Assembly: GCA_020736575.1 (NCBI GenBank)
Contig: JAGPYM010000063.1
Coordinates: 1-64,000, forward strand
Direction: 5' to 3'
Origin: Thelonectria olida
Taxonomy: Eukaryota; Ascomycota; Sordariomycetes; Hypocreales; Nectriaceae
Length of the DNA stretch: 64,000 nt
The notes under the pieces are model-generated. The model ran no database searches, had not been told where the DNA came from, and was given only the letters and a program-made list of their open reading frames with translations. Shown here in pieces: positions 20,554 to 31,207 of the stretch. A program made the translations under genes and the position numbers. Every line of letters starts with the position of its first letter. Position 1 is the first letter of the stretch.

Positions 20554-20927
20554 TTATACTATACAAAAGAGAATGACGTTGCTGTCTTATATAGAAGACG
20601 AAATCCGTGTGGAACGGAAATTGCAAGTGGAGTTCCGGACAAAAATCCGGTGGGCTATGCCGAGTGTGCGACAGGCTGATATGCGACATATCTCGATAGT
20701 CAATTCTGAGTCTGCTAGCAAAACCGTCACCGTCCGAATACCTCGCCGCGGGGGAGCTTGCGAGACTGCAACAGTTATTTTGCGCGGGAGAACATCAGCT
20801 ACTCCGTACACCCGATTGATCATTATATAAATAAGGACGAGGGTGTTTTGATAGCCTAGGGTACAGAGCCCTCAATCGTGAACGCACTGGATCGCCCAAA
20901 GCGCTTAGTAATGTCAATCCTTCCTGC
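20554..20927. other. Intergenic; no gene recognised
   Basis: One 85-codon frame (20573-20830) without a domain. Ends at the MULE TIR. Confidence 0.35.
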
Positions 20928-21014
20928 GGGGCCTAATAGGCGCACGGGTACCCGTGCGTATAAAATTTCACGGGACCCGTGCGGATTATATAAGCGTTGA
21001 CGGCCACCAGCAAA
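20928..21014 (+). repeat. MULE left TIR (87 bp)
   Basis: Identical to the reverse complement of 23535-23621. It contains TATA-like ATTATATAAG 65 bp upstream of the transposase start region. Confidence 0.85.
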
Positions 21015-21078
21015 CGCGTCGCGATCGCGAGCAACAGCTGCCCCTACTTAGAGAAGTTCTTCTTAGCTCTCTGTAAAA

Positions 21079-23475
21079 ATGGACCAAACCAAAGGCGCCG
21101 CCTCGTTTCCAGACGATTGCCTCCCTCCTGAACGCGACTATGAGTCTCGAGATGCCTTATCTAAGGCGATCAATGCATGGGCAGCCCCGCGTGGCTATGC
21201 CTTTGTTACCGGAAGATCAACTAAGGAAAAGACTGGAAGGCTGACAGTTACGTTCACTTGTGATCGTAGCCGCCGCCTTGACAATCCCTCACAACATCGG
21301 CAACGAAAGACAACTACGCGATCCACTGGCTGTCAATTCTCTGTGCTAGCAAAGCAGTCCCTTGATACAACTACCTGGACCTTACGCCACCGCCCTGATA
21401 GACGATTTGCTATACATAACCATGATCCCAGCTGGCACCAATCTGCACATCCAGTGCATCGCATGCTATCCGATGCAGATAGATCAACAATCAGCAGCCT
21501 CACGAATGCCGGGATAGCGCCAAAGGATATTAGGACCTATATCCGTCAGAACTCGAATACTATTGCAACCCAGCAAGATATCTATAACCGTATTGCTGAT
21601 AACAAGCGAGAGCTCTGCGAGGGCCAGAGCACCATACATGCCTTTGCCAACCAACTGGATAAGGAAGGGTTCTGGAACCGAATGCAGCTTAATTCAAACG
21701 ACCGGGTCACAGCAGTATTATTCGCCCACCCAGAGTCACTAGCATACCTCAAGGCTTATCCAGACCTGCTCTTCTTGGATTGCACATATAAGACGAACAA
21801 ATATGGGATGCCGCTCCTCGATATTATTGGTGTTGATGCCTGCCAGCGATCCTTCTGTATTGCATTTGCATTCCTGAGCGGCGAGAACGAGGAGGACTAT
21901 ATCTGGGCCTTAGACCGGCTTCGATCAATGTACGAGCTCTGCGGCGCGAGGCTCCCGTCTGTCATCCTCACAGATCGCTGCCTTGCTTGTATGAACGCCG
22001 TGGCTCGCTGCTTCCCAGCTGCAATTTCGCTCCTATGCCTTTGGCATGCGAATAAAGCAGTCCTTCGCTACTGCCAGCCAAGCTTTATGCGCCATGCCCA
22101 AGGAGCCGAGGCTTATCGAGATGGTCTTAACGATTGGAATGAGTTCTTTAATTGCTGGCATTCGATCATGAGATCAGCAGATGAGGAGACCTTCGACCAG
22201 TGCGTTAAAGAGCTTGAAAAGCGCTACCTACCGCAATATCTCGAAGAGGTTGGTTATATTAAGACCAATTGGCTTGACCTATATAAGGAAAAGCTTGCTA
22301 AGGCTTGGGTTGATCAGCACCCTCATTTTGGCAATGTAGTTACCTCACGGGTCGAGGGTATCCACGCGCTACTAAAGAGCCATCTTAAGAAATCTACATT
22401 AGATCTCTTCGAGGCTTGGAGGGCCATAAAGCAAGCACTACTCAATCAACTAGCTGAGCTACGATCGAACCAAGCCAAGCAGCAAGCACGTATGCCAATT
22501 GAGCTCTCTGGGTCACTACATGGTACCGTTCGTGGCTGGATATCTCATGAGGCATTGCGGAAGGTTGAAGAGCAGCGGAAGCTGCTCTTAAGAGAAGACC
22601 TGCCTAGCTGTACTGGTGCCTTCTCTCGATCTCATGGTCTCCCTTGCGCTCATACGCTTAAAGCCTTACAGGAACAAGATCAAAGCCTTCGTCTGGAGCA
22701 TTTCCATACACATTGGCATCTTAGCCGCAGTGGAAGTCCTCAATTGCTGCTAGAGCCTCATCAACGCATTGATCGAGTAGCTGCTAGCTCAACTAAACCA
22801 CAATCAAGTACTCGGCGGGAGCCTAGTGCATTCGAAGCTGTTGAGGCAGCAATACGGCCAAGGGCACAGCCTACATGCAGCAAATGCCACACACTAGGTC
22901 ATACAATGGCATCAAAGTCATGCCCTCTGCGGTACGCAGAGCTTTTGCAGCCGGCAGCAATAGCGGCGCCGGCAGCAATAGCCGTTCCATTAACAATGGC
23001 GCCGGCAGCAGCGGAGGCACCGGCGGCGGCGGAGGCACCGGCGGCGGCGGAGGCACCGGCAGTAGCAGCGGCTCCGGCACTAAGATATGACGACCCGCGG
23101 GCTATCTATCAGAGATATGTTGCAGCAAGAGGTGCTTGGTATAGGGCGCAGCCTCGCGGCAGCCTCAAGACTAACCAGCAGTATCGGAAGGCGATAGGTC
23201 TGCCTTCACGATATAGTAAAGCTGACTACGACTGGTGCCTCGACTGGAAGCAGATGACCAAGCGCTGTATGATACCAACAGGCTCTAGGGAATGGACTAA
23301 AGAAGAAATGATGGCCTATCTTGACTGGGATAAGTCAGAAAACGAGCGTATTGATGCCCAAGTAGAGGATGAGATAGTAGTGCAACCCTTTTCGAGCAGA
23401 CGAGGGCCGGGCGAGATCTGGAAGGCATGTGAGAAGGATATTGAGGAGCAGCAGTCTTTGTATTCCGCTATATAG
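21079..23475 (+). CDS. MULE transposase, 798 aa
   Basis: Intact ORF from ATG 21079. Residues about 20-115 form a FAR1-like zinc DNA-binding domain (INAWAAPRGYAF...CDRSRR...STGCQFSV...HNHDP). Residues about 225-430 are the MULE catalytic domain: FLDCTYKTNKYG (Asp about 234), VILTDRCLACMNA (Asp about 299) and SRVEGIHALLKSHL (Glu about 425). A SWIM-like CTGAFSRSHGLPCAH follows at about 513-527. A zinc knuckle CSKCHTLGHTMASKSC sits at about 600, then an Ala/Pro low-complexity repeat, then a 120-residue C-terminal domain of unknown role. All three catalytic acids are present. Together with identical TIRs this suggests a competent element, and it is a plausible source of activity for the short MULE at 12492. 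Confidence 0.88.
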   Translation: MDQTKGAASFPDDCLPPERDYESRDALSKAINAWAAPRGYAFVTGRSTKEKTGRLTVTFTCDRSRRLDNPSQHRQRKTTTRSTGCQFSVLAKQSLDTTTWTLRHRPDRRFAIHNHDPSWHQSAHPVHRMLSDADRSTISSLTNAGIAPKDIRTYIRQNSNTIATQQDIYNRIADNKRELCEGQSTIHAFANQLDKEGFWNRMQLNSNDRVTAVLFAHPESLAYLKAYPDLLFLDCTYKTNKYGMPLLDIIGVDACQRSFCIAFAFLSGENEEDYIWALDRLRSMYELCGARLPSVILTDRCLACMNAVARCFPAAISLLCLWHANKAVLRYCQPSFMRHAQGAEAYRDGLNDWNEFFNCWHSIMRSADEETFDQCVKELEKRYLPQYLEEVGYIKTNWLDLYKEKLAKAWVDQHPHFGNVVTSRVEGIHALLKSHLKKSTLDLFEAWRAIKQALLNQLAELRSNQAKQQARMPIELSGSLHGTVRGWISHEALRKVEEQRKLLLREDLPSCTGAFSRSHGLPCAHTLKALQEQDQSLRLEHFHTHWHLSRSGSPQLLLEPHQRIDRVAASSTKPQSSTRREPSAFEAVEAAIRPRAQPTCSKCHTLGHTMASKSCPLRYAELLQPAAIAAPAAIAVPLTMAPAAAEAPAAAEAPAAAEAPAVAAAPALRYDDPRAIYQRYVAARGAWYRAQPRGSLKTNQQYRKAIGLPSRYSKADYDWCLDWKQMTKRCMIPTGSREWTKEEMMAYLDWDKSENERIDAQVEDEIVVQPFSSRRGPGEIWKACEKDIEEQQSLYSAI

Positions 23476-23534
23476 CTATATCTCATTTGTAGTTGTGTTA
23501 TAAATTGGAATTCGCTATGCCCACACAGCCCGTA

Positions 23535-23621
23535 TTTGCTGGTGGCCGTCAACGCTTATATAATCCGCACGGGTCCCGTGAAATTTTATACGCACGGGTA
23601 CCCGTGCGCCTATTAGGCCCC
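23535..23621 (-). repeat. MULE right TIR (87 bp)
   Basis: Identical to the reverse complement of 20928-21014. Confidence 0.85.
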
Positions 23622-23984
23622 TACTGCCTGTGCTGTATGAGTAACGTGTTCTGCGGAGACGCTAACTAGATGCAGCAACGTATCCCGAAGATAATTGATT
23701 TGATTCTGGGAACCCATGAATTCTCGCCATCCAGTTATGGGAATCTTCCTGCTCAGTGACTTCCGCAGATAGCTAAGGGCAACTTTAACGCGTTTTTTTT
23801 TTTTCCTGATTTTCCCCAAAGGGCTAAATTGAACAGTGAGCCACAAACTGGGTAACGTACCCCAAACTTGGTAGTTAGAACAAAGTTCTACTCTTTATTA
23901 TTTCATAAGCATGGATGCTATCCATTCTCGAACGGGTACGCTTTATATCAATCTATACGGATCCAAATTCGCCTCCGCAGTCCT

Positions 23985-25294
23985 CTATTCTAAGTTTGGA
24001 GTTATCACTAGTCTCTGGCCACTAACTTTCCCCTGCTTGAGAAGGTCCCATGCCGCCTGCACCTGTGATAGACCGCCAACAACTCGAACTGGAAGGAGCT
24101 GTAGCTTTCTAGATTGTAGTGCATTCTCCATGTACTGCCACCACAGCCACTTGGTAAATTCTCCGTTCTTGGGGTCCAAGTAGTCATCTATGAACTGTGA
24201 AAAATGCCCACTTACTCCTGGTGGAAGCGTTACGCCTTGTCTCAAGCCCATGGTTGATAAGAACGAGCCACCCCCTTGAGCGGCCAAAATCGACCCAATC
24301 ACTACCTGGTCGTGCGCCGAGTCAGCAGCTGCAAGAACTGCATTGTAAGGTCCTAGCGCAACCAGTTCTTGCGAGACCCCTGGCGATTTTCGGTCGACGA
24401 AGTGTGCGGCGCCAAACGATTGGGCCAGTTCTGCGTTCTGTGCGGATGCAACTCCCACGACGGTATAGCCAGCTTCCGCAGCCAATTGCGTTGCATACGC
24501 TCCAAAAGACGACGAGGCGCCCCAAATAAGGATTTTCTCGGCCTTGTTTTCAGACTTGGGCTCCTCTGATGGCTTGTCAAGTTGAAGATGGAGGAACAGG
24601 GCGCTGGCGGCACCATATAGATTAGAGACCGAGGCCGCGATCTCGAAAGGTTGATCTCCGATCTGAAGCCCACATGTATAAGTACGGTTGTCGGAAGTAT
24701 GCTTTTAGCCGGAGAAGAGTTACTTACTTTGGCTGTTAGCTCTTGCGTGGTCAGGGCATACCTTTGATAAGCCCCAAATCTCGAGTCGTTCCGGATTGTT
24801 CCAGCGCTATTTGTGACAACGCGGTCGCCGATTTTGAATCTGGTTACAGTGGAACCAACTTTAACGACTATTCCTGAAAATGATACTGAAAGTTGTCAGG
24901 CTTGAGCATGTGCTTGATAGTCACGTTCGACGAGAATCATCACTTACGTCCAATGATTGTAGGGTATTTCAGAGGAAACGGGAGGAGACCTTCCTGGATC
25001 TTGTACTCTGCTGGCTGGACAGCAGCAGCCTTCACCTGCAGCATAAATTCAGTCGGTCAGTCTCCAATCGCGCACAACGGACGCTAGGTAATAACGCTCC
25101 AATAGAGGCGAACTTGGACCAAGTAGATTCATTGGGTAGATTTGCCAAGTACTACATTTGGGCAGATTTGGCATCACTTCACTTACCTCAACCAACAGTT
25201 CGCCCTTATCTGGGACAGGGGTATCTGCGGGACGAACTTCTAACGGCTTCCCAACGCCTGGAAGCCAGGCTGCAGTGTTCTGGGTTGATGCCAT
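23985..25294 (-). CDS. Medium-chain dehydrogenase/enoyl-reductase family protein, about 339 aa
   Basis: Four exons on the minus strand: 25294-25187, 25035-24948, 24873-24728 and 24662-23985. All introns are GTAAGT...AG and phases are consistent. The N-terminus has STQNTAAWLPGVGKPLEVRP (GroES-like fold), then AAAVQPAEYKIQEG, KYPTIIG, VVKVGSTVTRFKIGDRV, FGAYQRYA, and the Rossmann motif WGASSSFGAYATQLA. The ending is SGQRLVITPN. The order matches fungal zinc-independent quinone-oxidoreductase/trans-enoyl-reductase-like proteins (ToxD group), NADPH-dependent enzymes often in secondary-metabolite clusters. The usual (S/H)D(V/F)AG loop after KYPTIIG is missing at the exon 2/3 junction, so either the splice site is misjudged or the loop is deleted. 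Substrate unknown. Confidence 0.7.
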
Positions 25295-26079
25295 TTGGAC
25301 CTGGGGCGGATGAAATCCAAGAGAAAAAAGTAACCCAGTCAGCCTTAACGAGCCACTGGGGAGATGAAACACTCTTATAAAGGCCCATGTCGAACCGCTG
25401 GCTCTGTGAAACCCCGCACTTAGGCTTCCTCAGCTGCCCCTGTGGATCTGCATGGAGTGGGCCTTATCTTTGTCACCCACCAGGGCCATATTGTAAGCGT
25501 ATGCTTCATGCATTGTCCGAAAATATGCCGTAGTGGGAAAGATTCTGCGACCCTGTCTTTCAAGCGTATTTTAGCGTCAGGCGTCCTGGATGATGAGCTC
25601 CATAATAATAGTTCCCCAGGGTACCTTCCCTACTACCATTATTTCTTCACACGTATCCCTTCGAGTGCCGTAAGCCTCCACCTGGGTCACGAGCAGGGGT
25701 ATTTAGCCAATCAAAAAGCACAAAATCAAAGGTACATTACCACCCGCCTAAATTTGGTGGTGCCAAAGGTTCCAGCAATTACCTGTTCTACATAAAGCTA
25801 CATTGCACTGGCTTGAGTTGGTCGATCCTCAAGGTCACTCTAGGTACCCAAGTCTATGCAGGGGTCATGTGGGGCTCGTGACCCAGGTGGAGGCTTACGG
25901 CACTCGAAGGGATATTTGATATCATATTTATACGATATTTGAACGACCTTGCACTGTATTACATGGTTTCCGGTATTTTTTGCACTGCACGGTATAAAAA
26001 TACCGTACAGGCAATACGATATTGAATATGATATCGTCTTATTTACGGCCACACTATTTACAATACTGAAATTTCAGAT
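25295..26079. other. Intergenic, no gene recognised
   Basis: Promoter side of the oxidoreductase, then an AT-richer stretch with dyads such as CGGTATAAAAATACCG (about 25990-26005). No coding signal. Confidence 0.35.
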
Positions 26080-26425
26080 CGTCCCCTCAGAGATGCGAGC
26101 TCTTCAAGAAGATAGCACGCGAGAACGACGAAGCACAAGGTTTTCTCCTAGCGGGCGAGTCCACGCCGGAGCTAGAGGCTGTCCTGAATAATGACACGAG
26201 ATGGAATTCCACCTACGTCATGAATCTCATGATGTCTCGAGCGCTTGTTAAGTAGGGAGATATCAGGGCATTCTTAGTACATCCGGATGTGGAGGGATGG
26301 CTACTACCCCAAGGTGATGTCTTGAAAGGTGATGACTGGAGGCTTTTGGCGGAAGTCAAGCATATCCTTGAGCCATTCTATCTGCAGACCATGAGAGCGC
26401 AAGGGTGGGGGCAGCTCATATTGAA
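26080..26425 (+). pseudogene. hAT transposase fragment
   Basis: The frame reads ELFKKIARENDEAQGFLLAG, then VLNNDTRWNSTYVMNLMMSRALVK, an in-frame TAG (26253-26255), then a stretch with HPDVEGWLLPQGD and ILEPFYLQTM. NDTRWNSTY is the conserved hAT motif before the dimerisation region. Both ends are missing. The TAG in place of a probable CAG is the kind of change RIP makes. Confidence 0.6.
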
Positions 26426-26464
26426 ATATAAATAGGTGATAAAACAAAAAGGGTTATGTAGTGA

Positions 26465-26569
26465 TATTGAAAGGTCTAAGTTGCATGTGTCTGTGAGGAG
26501 CACTGCTCACTAAATATCCACATCCCAGCCACCAGCAGATTGGACCATCTGAGTCATACGGTCTCAACA
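26465..26569 (-). repeat. Short LTR-like element, family B, copy 1
   Basis: Read on the minus strand it runs from TGTTGAGACCGTATGAC to GACCTTTCAATA, about 105 bp. It is nearly identical to 55502-55606. It shares the core GGTGGCTGGGATGT with family A (3588, 34684). No flanking duplication found. Confidence 0.55.
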
Positions 26570-27106
26570 ATAGGGCCTTCACGTTCATTAAAACGCATAA
26601 TTACAATCAATAAGTTACAATAAGAACAACTTTCTATCAAGTGCACTCAGCACGCCTGCGCAAATCTTGCAACGGATCTCCCCTAGGATACTTTATATAT
26701 TTGTTGATTAGTTTCAAATGTCACGGAAATGCAGGAAACTTTGCGATCTTTGGCTGCCAAGTCATGCGAACGATCTCCTGAACTGTTACAGTATCAACAA
26801 TCAGGTAGTTCGTATTTTGGGTGCTCTCAAGTGGTAATATTCTTGAGGCTATGTTGGATATAGCCCTGCACCGTTGCAAAGACACAGCTGAAGGCTTTCA
26901 ATATCACATGATTTCCTCAAATTCTACATCTGAAAACCACGAACGTTTTGTCGAGGCACTAACCCCAATCCTAACCGTTGAACTAGAGGAACCCAGATTT
27001 CCCTAATGCCGGGATCTCGCCAAAGCATGCACAATCGCAAAGCATGACAGCGTATACTAAGCAGCCTAATAATAGTATTCTAGGTATCAACAATCCACGT
27101 AGCATG
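26570..27106. other. Intergenic; no gene recognised
   Basis: One 61-codon frame (26821-27006) of no recognisable family. Confidence 0.3.
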
Positions 27107-27959
27107 CTAGTACATGGCAAATCCACCACTTGCGGATACGACCTGTCCAGTGATCCATCGACTCTCTTCGCTGGCTAGCCAGGCAACGACCTGTGCAATA
27201 TCATCCACGGTACCTAAGCGGTTCTCGATCGGTGTTTGCGACTTCTGCATTTCAATGATCTCTTTCGGGATATTATCCATCAACTGGGTCTGCACCGGTC
27301 CCGGGTTCACCGCGTTGACTGTGTGTCTGGCAGTGCCCAACTCAGCAGCCCAGCACCGTGTAAGACCTTCCAGGGCAGTTTTTGAAGAGCAGTAGACTGA
27401 GAGATTCTTGAAACCATACCGTGCGCCGACAGAGCTGATGTTGATGATGCGCCCAGGAGCGCGAAGGTGGGGGCAGCACGGCTTGGACCATGAGCAGAGG
27501 CCCCCTCACGTTCAAGTCGTAGATATAGGCAAAATCCTCCGTCGATATGTCTTGTAGAGGCTTCACAAGCTCGGCACCGGCGTTGTTGACGAGGATATCG
27601 ATGTGACTGCCGAGGGCTTGGGTGGTCATTTCCACGATTTCCTTAGCCGCGGACGGATGTCGGAGGTCGGCCTTGATCTTGATAGCACTGGAGCCATTCC
27701 CGAGGCAGGTAATCTGCTCGATCAGGAGTCCACCGCTTCTTCACTACTTGGCGAGGTGTATGTCGCAGCTATCTTCTAGATATTAGCGAGGTTATCCCTG
27801 GCTTGACACATTGATGGGGAATGAATAACATACACTTGCACCTCGCCGTGCCAGTTCCAGAGCAATTCCAGCACCGATCCCTCTAGATGCACCGGTAACT
27901 ATTGCCACTTTGCCCGCAAGAGTCGGGAGGATAGGTATAAAACTCGAAGGCGCTGCCAT
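27107..27959 (-). pseudogene. Short-chain dehydrogenase/reductase, two frameshifts
   Basis: Exon 1 (27959-27834, ATG 27959) gives [20 protein letters not shown], the TGxxxGIG cofactor loop. An intron (GTATGT, CTAAT branch, CTAG acceptor at 27776) leads to exon 2 from 27775. Within it the frame breaks near 27725 (one base apparently missing), continues through DILVNNAGAE and LNVRGPLLMVQAVLP, and breaks again at a run of five G/C at 27469-27473 (one base too many). The third frame gives GRIINISSVGARYGF, SVYCSSKTA (the YxxxK active site) and NPGPVQT to a TAG/TAC-side stop at 27107. Every catalytic motif is present, but in three frames. Either a recent pseudogene or two sequencing errors. It is divergent from the regulator at 28546. 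Confidence 0.75.
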
Positions 27960-28545
27960 GTCGCCCAAGTTTGGGTTGGAGTTTGATGCCAAGGCGATTG
28001 GTAAGGGCAATTCATATAGTTATTATGTGTTGACGGAATGACCTTCAAGAACTGATAGGCTGCGTTGATGGCCTTGATTCTTCTCTGAAGCTGGCTCTGC
28101 ATCGCATTGTTGGCGATGAAGCCGAGTCCTTTATATGTTTGGAGAGATTAGCATTATCCGAAGTCAAGGGGAGCCTTCACTGTTTGAATGACGGTGATCC
28201 GTACTGCTCATGGTTGAATTTGCCTTGGCCAAGACATGAAATATGACAAATTAAATCCGAAATCAAGAAACTGACGCTTGACTAAGACATTCGCCGAAAC
28301 GATCCAAAACGCACCCTAAGTCCGATGGTAATTCCAAATCTATCCGACTGTGCATAGTGATCTTCGGGAAATGGCGCCGAAAGAGGTTAGTTTGAACCAT
28401 GGCTTGACCGATCCCCACTCACTCACTACCTTATTGACCCATGCTCAGCCACCCACCATGCGCGAAATGTATACGAGTCTGGAAAGGAACATAATACCTC
28501 AACGCTTCACGAGTATCAACTGATTACGTCCGTAACCACGCCAGG
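27960..28545. promoter_or_regulatory. Divergent intergenic region between SDR and Zn2Cys6 gene
   Basis: 587 bp separating two divergently transcribed genes, so both promoters must lie here. No specific binding site could be assigned; a few CGG triplets occur, the half-site typical of Zn2Cys6 factors, but not in a convincing spaced pair. Confidence 0.35.
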
Positions 28546-30306
28546 ATGGTTGGAGTGCCTGGCAGATCAAAGGCCTGCGTTAATTGCCGCGCGAGGAAAC
28601 TTAAGGTGAGCGATACAGCAGAAACCTTGCTTCAACGCCACTGACGACAGCCGAAACAAGTGTGGGCTCGAGAAGCCGTATTGTGCCCGATGCACAAGGA
28701 CCGGTCGAGCATGTGGCGGCTATGAACGGCCGCGTGTCTTTGTCCATCGGTTCCAAAAAACAGGCACACCGGCACAGACGCCGCCGCCGTCGCCAGCTGC
28801 AGTTTCCGGGAGGCCACGTCGCTGGAGGGTCTATGTGCCGCCTCCCGAGGACGATCCAGTCCCTATTCCAAAGTCACCATACTTAAAGATACATGAGCAG
28901 AGGCAGCTCATTGCTCGATTCATAGACGACTTTTGCCCTAAGCTGGATCCAACCCTGAATGAATGCGAGCGCCTGCATCACTACTGGGTCTACGTTCTGC
29001 CACAGATTCACGGCACCGTGGACTTGCTTGATCGGGCCATCTTAACCCTTTCGGCCGCGTTTCTCGGGCGAATGCTGGGCGACACCTGTTTGCAGAAGCG
29101 ATCCATGGTCATGTACGGGCATGCTATTAGTGATTTGTCCAAAGTCATGTCCGTAGCGAGCTTTTGCCCCAATGATGCAGTTCTAGCTGCAATCATGTGT
29201 TTGGGAATGTCTGAAGTAAGTGGTGTTTGCGTGCCTAGACCAGCTGTCATGTGGTTAAATGATAGAGAACTCGGCAAGGACTAATGTGGCTGGAAATCTA
29301 GATTTACTCTCCACCATCGCGGGCTGCGGCAGATCATGGCTGGGTCAGCCATAACAAAGGTGGCGGCGAACTGCTCAAAACTCGCGGAGCGAGCATTCTA
29401 CAGAGTAAACTCGGCAAGGGACTCTTTCTCCGCTTCCGAGTAACCGGCCTGTGGACTCAACTTGTCTTTGAGGCATCAATTTTGCTTAACATTCAAACCA
29501 GCATCCAGGCCGGCGAAAGGAGGCCCTTCCCATTTGCTGGCCCGAGCCTGCGGAGGATCTCCCGGATAGCAAGCGAGAACTCCCATTACGATATGCTTAT
29601 CGACGAAATGGTAGATATACCCGGATTGCTGCACGACGTCAATGTCCTGTCTGGGCGTCGTGGTAATGCGATGCTGCTAGGGGACATCGCTCAAGATATC
29701 TTCCTAAGAGCAGTGACTATTGCGGAGAACTTACGCAACTGGCTCTCTTGTTTTACGTCAAAATATCCCATACCGTACACGTGGACGGCCCTAGCTTTGG
29801 AGGCGGTCCCCTCATGCCTCGCTAATAGCGTCGCGTTTCCGTTGCGTTTCCAGTTCCCAAATTTGCTCGCCGCACAATCCTTGGTCCATTATTGGGCTGC
29901 GATGGTCATCTTGATGAGGTGTATTATGGTTTGTCAGAGCATGAGCGCAGGTGCCACCCATCCAGCCCAGAGGTTGGTATACGACTACCGGAAGCTCGTC
30001 TATAGCCCGCATCTCAATGGCGATATCGCAGTTTCACAGCCAAGCGCCGTTGCGTCACATTTCGCGGATAACATCTGTCACTCGGCGGCTTACAGTAGTT
30101 ATCACGATAAAGGCATGGCTGGTCCAATCATGCTCCTGTTCCCTCTCTGGATTGCAAAAGACACATACGCGAATGATGAATCTGGCCTTTCTCATCGAAA
30201 GGAATCATACTGTGTCGAAGTGTTAAAGGAACTAGCTGGTCGTGGAATGCAAATATCTGACGTGCTTATCAACCTCTCGACGAAGGATGTAGTTCAGACT
30301 TGCTAG
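28546..30306 (+). CDS. Zn2Cys6 transcription factor, about 539 aa
   Basis: Three exons: 28546-28605, 28661-29215 and 29302-30306, phases all 0, GT-AG with CTGAC/CTAAT branch points. The first intron splits the zinc cluster: CVNCRARKLK ends exon 1, and CGLEKPYCARCTRTGRAC opens exon 2, giving C-x2-C-x6-C-x6-C-x2-C-x6-C. The remainder is helical and fits the fungal-specific regulatory domain (e.g. LIARFIDDFCPK, DLLDRAILTLSAAFLGR, GLFLRFRVTGLWTQLVFEAS, and MLLFPLWIAKD near the end). There are no stops. Its position divergent from an SDR and close to an oxidoreductase and a hydrolase suggests a pathway-specific regulator; that is inference. Confidence 0.8.
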
Positions 30307-31207
30307 CAGTTCATAGATACCATGACAATCCTAGTCGATCATGGAATGATGTTTTAATGTACATGATAAGCGAGTCGGACAGACAAGCGAGTCGGACAAA
30401 AATCCCTCAGCCCCTTCTCTTTTTATTTAATCAATTGTTTCTCAACCACCAAAAAATGTCACAATCAAGCAAAGAGGCAAATATCATTCTTGCCCTTCAG
30501 GCTCTTCAGAATGACCCTAAATTACGGATCCGAGTCGCTGCAAGGATATATAAAGTCCCTCATAGTACCCTCTATGACCGATATCACGGCAAACCTTCTC
30601 GAGGCGATACTATCCCTAAGTCACGCAAACTGTCTGATCTAGAGGAACAGATCATTATTGACTATGTTCTTGACCTAGACTCACGAGGGTTTCCCCCGCG
30701 GCTTCGTGATGTGGAAGAAATGGCTAACCGACTGCTCGCTGACCGTGATGCATCACCTGTTGGCAAGCGCTGGGCTTCCAACGTCGTCAAGCGACACCAA
30801 GAGCTCAAGACGCGTTTTAATCGTAAATACGACTATCAGAGGGCCAAATGCGAAGACCCAGCGATTATTCGCGATTGGTTTACGCTCGTGGCGAATACAA
30901 TCGCGAAGTATGGTATCACCCTTGCTGATATCTATAACTTTGATGAGACAGGCTTTATGATGGGTATGATTGCAAGCGGAATGGTTGTCACAGGCGCAGA
31001 AAGGCGTGGAAGACCGAAATCAGTCCAGCCTGGAAACCGGGGATGGGTTACGGTCATCCAGGCGATCAATGCGGAAGACTGGGCGATCCAGCCGTTCATC
31101 GTAGTTGCGGGCCAATATCACCTCGCCAGCTGGTACCAAGAAAGCAACCTCCCCGGCGATTGGGCCATCGCCACGACGAAAAATGGGCGGACCGATAACG
31201 ATACGGG

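Larger units (their letters stand above)
20928..23621 (+). mobile_element. Complete MULE with perfect 87-bp TIRs
   Basis: A 2694-bp element. Left TIR 20928-21014 and right TIR 23535-23621 are exact reverse complements over 87 bp and start GGGGCCTAATAGGCGCACGG. The TIR contains two internal palindromes (GCACGGGTACCCGTGC and CACGGGACCCGTG). It encloses one intact transposase ORF. The flanks (CCTTCCTGC on the left, TACTGCCTG on the right) do not form a clear 9-bp duplication. Confidence 0.85.

Noticed and set aside
22871..23090. Gly/Ser-rich plus-strand and Pro-rich minus-strand frames inside the MULE transposase
   Set aside because: Off-frame readings of the Ala/Pro low-complexity tract.
20919..23630. 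9-bp target duplication for the complete MULE
   Set aside because: CCTTCCTGC and TACTGCCTG do not match even with shifts of one or two bases.
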